Part shown: positions 17,251 through 21,248 of the stretch, in pieces
Position numbering within the stretch: the stretch's first letter is position 1
Layout: each line of letters opens with the position of its first letter
NCBI GenBank assembly: GCA_043381765.1
Contig: JBHJMP010000292.1
Location: 1-21,248, forward strand
DNA length: 21,248 nucleotides
From: Collodictyon triciliatum
Lineage: Eukaryota > CRuMs
Reading direction: 5' to 3'
Position numbers and translations under genes: made by a program
Notes under the pieces: model-generated
Databases searched by the model: none
Seen by the model: the letters and a program-made list of their open reading frames with translations, nothing else
What the model was told of the DNA's origin: nothing

Positions 17251-19669
17251 ACACTACTTTGGTTTAGGTTTGAATAGTAAAAATGTGAACATCATGGGAA
17301 GTATTTACAGGGACCTCGGAAAGTATTTTGTTTGTTTGTTTGTTTGTTTGTTTGTTTGTTTGTTTGTTTGTTTGTTTGTTTGTTTGTTTGTTTGTTTGTT
17401 TGTTTGTTTGTTTGTTTGTTTGTTTTTGTATTTATCCATGTGTCTATGTTCAATATTTGGCATGACTGACTTGCTAATCATTCGTAGGCACGAAAAAGCA
17501 TTAGAATTCTACGAAAAATCAATCAAAATGCGACTAGAAATATATGGAGAAGCCCATCCCGATGTTGCGACATCATATAATAATATCGGAGCTGTTTACA
17601 AGAATCTTGGAAAGTATATAATTCACCTTCAATTTTTCTATTTAACTCTGGAAGAAAATACTTACATCAAAATTTTAGTTTATCTTATCAATCTTGCCTA
17701 ATAATCAGATATGACGAGGCGTTGGAATACCACAATAAATCTCTTAAGATTCAATTGAAAGTTCATGGGGAAATCCACCCTGATGTAGCAGAATCGTATC
17801 AATATATTGGAGTTGTTTACAACAAAATTGGAAAGTTTGTTACATCTACTTATATATTTATATTCAAGAACTGATGTATCATATCAAAATTTAATCAGGG
17901 GTGAAGAAGCCCTAGATTACTATTACAAATCACTTGAGATTCGACAGAAAGTGTACGGAGAAATACATTCCGATGTTGGAGGGTGCTATAGTGATATTGG
18001 AGTTGTCTACAAGAATCTTGGAAAGTGAGCTTTTTTTTTCTTGACTTTGCTTTGCTTTTATGCTTTTATGCTTTTATGCTTTTATGCTTTTATGCTTTTA
18101 TGCTTTTATGCTTTTATGCTTTTATGCTTTTATGCTTTTATGCTTTTATGCNNNNNNNNNNNNNNNNNNNNNNNNNNNNNNNNNNNNNNNNNNNNNNNNN
18201 NNNNNNNNNNNNNNNNNNNNNNNNNNNNNNNNNNNNNNNNNNNNNNNNNNNCTTTTATGCTTTTATGCTTTTATGCTTTTTTGCTTTTTTGCTTTTTTGC
18301 TTTTTTGCTTTTTTGCTTTTTTGCTTTTTTGCTTTTTTGCTTTTTTGCTTGGATATTTGTAAGGTATCCTGAATTGGAGAAATCATATTTTGTAGTTTAT
18401 GTAACTAATTTTTTGCCTCATACCCAGGTATGATAAAGCGCTTGAATATTATCAAAAATCACTTGAAATCCGACGGAAGGTGTTTGGCGAAACCCATTCT
18501 GATATTGGGACGGCATACAACAATATTGGAGTTGTCTACAAAAATCTTGGAAAGTAGGCTACTTCACTCTATTCGAATCAATATTTGAGCCGTATGCTTA
18601 GTTTTCAGGTTTTTTTGTTTTATGTAACTAATCTTTTGACTCAACCAGGTATGATAAGGCACTTGAATACCACAGCAAATCCTTAGACATTCGACAGAAA
18701 ATATTTGGGGAAGTTCACCCTAGTGTTGCAACGTCATACAACAACATTGGTGTCGTCTGCAGGGATTTTGGGAAGTATGAGCAATTCTATATAATTGTGT
18801 GAAGCACTTGTAAAATATCCTGACTATTCAGTAGGAAGCAAGAGGCCCTCGAATACTTTCAAAAAGCGCTTGAAATTCGGCTGAAAGTGTTTGATGAAGC
18901 GCATCCTGATGTTGGGATGTCGTATAACAATATCGGATTTGCTTACAACAGTCTTGGAATGTATGTTCTCATTGTATTTTTCTTGGTTGTCAATTATTGA
19001 TTTGGTAAATTTTGGATAGGTATGAAAAGGCCCTAGAATTTCTACATAAAACACTTGAAATATATCTGAAATTTTTTGGGAGCGTCCACTCAGATGTTGC
19101 AAAGTCATATAATAATCTCGGAAATGTTTACGAGAACCTCAAAGAGTATGTTTTATTTGATGATTTTTATCATTATTTGTTTATTTGTTGAATAAAGAGA
19201 GGAAATCATATTGTTTGTCCATTTTCGATTTGTTAGGTGCGACAAAGCGCTGGAGTATTACGAAAAAGCACTCACCATTCGTCTGAAATTGTTTGGGGAG
19301 ATACATCCTGATGTTGGGACGTCATACAATAATATTGGAGTTTTTTACATGAATAATCAAAAGTACGAAAAAAAAATTCATATATTTATAAACTGTTTTT
19401 AAATTCACCGACTATCTCATAGGTGCAATGTGGCACTTGAATATTTACACAGAGCACTCGCTATTCGATTGAAATTGTTTGGAGAGGGGCATCCGAATGT
19501 TGGGGATTCATTTTACAATATTGGAACTGCTTACAATTCCCAAGAAAAGAATCAAGAGGCGGCTAAGATGTTTGAAAAAGCGAGAGATGTGTACGGAGAT
19601 GTTTACGGCGGTGGGCACGCCAAGACCAAGGATGCTGAAAACAAAATGGCTGAGTTAAAAAGATATTAA
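17251..19669 (+). CDS. Kinesin-light-chain-type tetratricopeptide repeat protein, 5' end missing
   Basis: Exons: 17251-17322 (partial module), then 17488-17613, 17709-17834, 17899-18024, 18428-18553, 18649-18774, 18835-18960, 19020-19145 and 19237-19362, each exactly 126 bases, then terminal exon 19423-19669 ending in TAA. Each 126-base exon is one 42-residue KLC/TPR_12 module of the form K-Y-D-K-A-L-E-Y-Y-x-K-S-L-E-I-R-x-K-x-x-G-E-x-H-P-D-V-x-x-S-Y-N-N-I-G-V-V-Y-K-N-L-G. All introns (59-403 bases) cut the same codon, the Lys of L-G-K, in phase 2. The last exon carries a ninth full module, then a degenerate capping module (A-A-K-M-F-E-K-A) and a Lys-rich end. TPR arrays bind peptides or cargo and act as scaffolds; the partner is unknown. 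No motor, coiled coil or other domain is visible, and the start lies in or before the 100-N gap. Confidence 0.9.
17327..17425. repeat. (TTTG)n tetramer microsatellite, copy 2
   Basis: About 24 TTTG units filling most of the 165-base intron between the first two readable TPR exons (17323-17487). Confidence 0.97.
18048..18351. repeat. (GCTTTTAT)n to (GCTTTTTT)n octamer repeat with internal gap
   Basis: Octamers GCTTTTAT from about 18048 to 18151, a 100-N gap at 18152-18251, three more GCTTTTAT units, then about 10 GCTTTTTT units to about 18351. The array lies in the TPR intron 18025-18427. The same repeat flanks both sides of the gap, so the gap is most likely unresolved repeat, not missing exon. 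Confidence 0.95.
18152..18251. other. Assembly gap, exactly 100 N, inside the octamer repeat
   Basis: A placeholder-length gap with identical repeat on both sides. Confidence 0.98.
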
Positions 19670-20020
19670 GATGCGGAGCTTACTTCTAAACCCCTTCCTT
19701 CCATTGAACCAAAAAAGAAAAAAATCATTCTTCTTTTCAATTTTGTGCAGGATGGTGGAGATGTTGGCAGTCGAATAAAGAAATTAACATGCGGAGTTTA
19801 CTCTCCACTTAACAAACGAACCTGTCATTCAGCAATTCACTCATTCGAAAATGTCTCACACATACATAAATTCAGTTTTACTCCCCTGTCTATGAAACGC
19901 GCATATGTGTTTTATTGCCCGTTCATTTGGATAATATGACAGCGATAGTCGAGTTTTAAAGAATTGAAACAAAATCGATACAAGAACCAATATTGTATAA
20001 TCAGCATATAAACCTTATAA

Positions 20021-20026
20021 AATAAA
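20021..20026 (+). terminator. Candidate polyadenylation signal AATAAA for the TPR gene
   Basis: AATAAA, preceded by AT-rich sequence, 352 bases past the TAA of the TPR gene and followed by T-rich sequence. It is plausible but unproven. Confidence 0.4.
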
Positions 20027-20259
20027 TTGACCTGGTGATATTTTTGTAAATTCAGTCGTCTGATTTATTTTTTGTGCTTTTGAATTCCCCATCACGATGT
20101 AAAATAACAAAATGATATGCCAAACAAAATGGTCTATTTTTTGTCATGCTCATTCGCACATTTATTGTCAGTCTTCAAATTACATTGAATTTAGTCCGAT
20201 ATTTCAAAGAGAGAATGACAACCCTTTACCTGGATACTTCATTTTAACGTTTTTGCTCT

Positions 20260-20350
20260 CTTTTTTCTTTTTTCTTTTTTCTTTTTTCTTTTTTCTTTTT
20301 TCTTTTTTCTTTTTTCTTTTTTCTTTTTTCTTTTTTCTTTTTTCTTTTTT
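20260..20350. repeat. (CTTTTTT)n heptamer microsatellite
   Basis: About 12 units of CTTTTTT in tandem, intergenic. Confidence 0.96.
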
Positions 20351-20726
20351 CAATGGCGCACCGGTTTCGGATATGAAAAGGAAACTGTCCTCTTTAAGAA
20401 AAGAAAAAAACACGCATTCCCCGCAGATGACTATACTGTATCGGTTTATCGCCTCTGAGAGTACCGTGGCTTGCTAGTGCAGGAGAAAGAACGCATGCCT
20501 CTCACGAATGTATCGATTTCCTGTGGCGTGTTTAAGTCCGCAAAGCCATCGCCTGGTACACACCCGAGGACGGCGCGTATCAGAGGACTGCAAACCTCTT
20601 GTGAACTGGCCACAGTAATCATACCATATGCGGAAAATAATGTAATAATTTTACCCCATCGCCTTCATCCGGGCGTTGGGGCTGCAACAAACAAGGCGGC
20701 AAACTCTATGGCAAGCAGCAGCGAGG

Positions 20727-20891
20727 ATGGACCGGACACCAGAGAATGTGTACATTTCTGAGAGCGAGTCACTTGAGTGGACAGTGGAGGAGACAAACTA
20801 CTTTGTCTCGCTCTTGCGGCAGTTTCGCCCGGCCTTGAGCAGACCACCCATCACTAAGGACTGGCCGTACTGGCCCGTGATCGCCGCAAAA
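20727..20891 (+). CDS. First exon of a possible SANT/Myb-like protein, continues past the window
   Basis: ATG 20727 opens 55 residues ending at a strong donor AAA|GTAAGT (20892), phase 0. After an acidic leader (Y-I-S-E-S-E-S-L-E), the residues W-T-V-E-E-T-N-Y-F-V-S-L-L-R-Q-F resemble helix 1 of a SANT/Myb domain. About 30 residues on, W-P-Y-W-P-V-I-A-A-K resembles the second helix W-x-x-I-A. Such domains bind DNA or histone tails. The spacing between the two tryptophans is longer than in a standard Myb repeat, so a MADF-like or unrelated helical domain is possible. The frame is open upstream without an ATG, so this ATG is the natural start. The rest lies beyond a repeat-filled intron. Confidence 0.5.
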
Positions 20892-21248
20892 GTAAGTCCT
20901 GCTAACTGATCGTTCATGAAAAAGGCTGCAGCTTCTTTGTCCTGAAGCTTTTGCCGAATTATCAAAAGAGAGAGAGAAGATGAATATAAGAAGAAGAAAA
21001 ATATTGGCTTTTGATGTATCGATTTAGAGTCTGTTTATTCTTTTATTCTTTTATTCTTTTATTCTTTTATTCTTTTATTCTTTTATTCTTTTGTTCTTTT
21101 GTTCTTTTGTTCTTTTGTTCTTTTGTTCTTTTGTTCTTTTGTTCTTTTGTTCTTTTATTCTTTTATTCTTTTATTCTTTTATTCTTTTATTCTTTTATTC
21201 TTTTATTCTTTTATTCTTTTATTCTTTTATTCTTTTATTTTTTTATTT
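20892..21248 (+). other. Intron of the SANT/Myb-like gene, no acceptor in window
   Basis: Begins with GTAAGT and runs to the window end. The last 212 bases are the octamer repeat listed separately. No further exon is seen. Confidence 0.6.
21037..21248. repeat. (ATTCTTTT)n octamer repeat with a GTTCTTTT block
   Basis: Seven ATTCTTTT units from 21037, exactly eight GTTCTTTT units at 21093-21156, then about ten ATTCTTTT units from 21157 to the window end, the last ones degraded to ATTTTTTT. Confidence 0.97.

Larger units (their letters stand above)
19670..20726. other. Spacer between the TPR gene and the downstream SANT/Myb-like gene
   Basis: The first 350 bases are probably the TPR 3' UTR, ending near AATAAA at 20021-20026. 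A CTTTTTT heptamer array (20260-20350) follows, then about 370 bases that presumably hold the promoter and 5' UTR of the next gene. Frames at 20112-20477 and 20471-20761 are repeat-driven or lack domains. Confidence 0.55.

Noticed and set aside
16697-17701. Long plus-strand open frame of over 300 codons across FIGNL1 exon 1, two TTTG arrays and a gap
   Set aside because: It runs antisense to a well-supported FIGNL1 exon, then through repeat-encoded Cys-Leu-Phe-Val and N. Only the TPR exon at 17488-17613 within it is real.
1-21248. CRISPR arrays, bacterial operons, insertion sequences, tRNA or rRNA genes
   Set aside because: Direct repeats here are contiguous microsatellites without spacers. 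No tRNA-like or rRNA-like stretch, transposase or terminal inverted repeat was seen by eye.

Overview
This is nuclear DNA from an intron-dense, microsatellite-rich eukaryote that uses the standard code: UAG, UAA and UGA all serve as stops, and no reassigned stop is needed in any exon. Introns are short (about 60-400 bases), GT-AG, with weak donors beyond the GT. Almost every intron or spacer that holds a simple repeat holds a different one. The combination of an exon array of kinesin-light-chain-type TPRs, dense short introns and such repeats recalls the foraminiferan Reticulomyxa filosa. That organism call is from memory and is an inference.

Layout. (1) 1-2.3 kb, plus strand: an ARF/SRP-receptor-beta-like small GTPase in 3-4 exons. 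(2) 2.5-3.8 kb: an assembly gap, traces of one or two unidentified genes and a terminal exon at 3544-3803. (3) 4184-5278, minus: an intronless membrane-anchored SMP-30/NHL-like beta-propeller. (4) 6463-10408, plus: a complete 15-exon four-RRM polypyrimidine-tract-binding (PTB) protein of 489 residues. Every intron phase closes. (5) 10.4-12.65 kb: a long pyrimidine-rich spacer between the convergent 3' ends of the PTB and FIGNL1 genes. (6) 12672-16915, minus: a complete 13-exon FIGNL1 (fidgetin-like 1) AAA ATPase of 689 residues, including a 13-base microexon and conserved RAD51-binding-type motifs. (7) 17.1-19.67 kb, plus: a KLC-type TPR gene in which eight consecutive internal exons are each exactly 126 bases, one 42-residue TPR per exon, with introns at one fixed position. 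(8) 20727-20891, plus: the first exon of a possible SANT/Myb-like protein, running off the window through a large octamer repeat.

The genes look like ordinary neighbours, not an operon or system: PTB (splicing), FIGNL1 (recombination/RAD51 filament removal), a TPR scaffold, a propeller and a GTPase. The most unusual architecture is the TPR exon array, which looks built by repeated duplication of exon plus intron. FIGNL1 is second: its Walker A motif is split by an intron and its sensor-1 motif sits on a 13-base exon.
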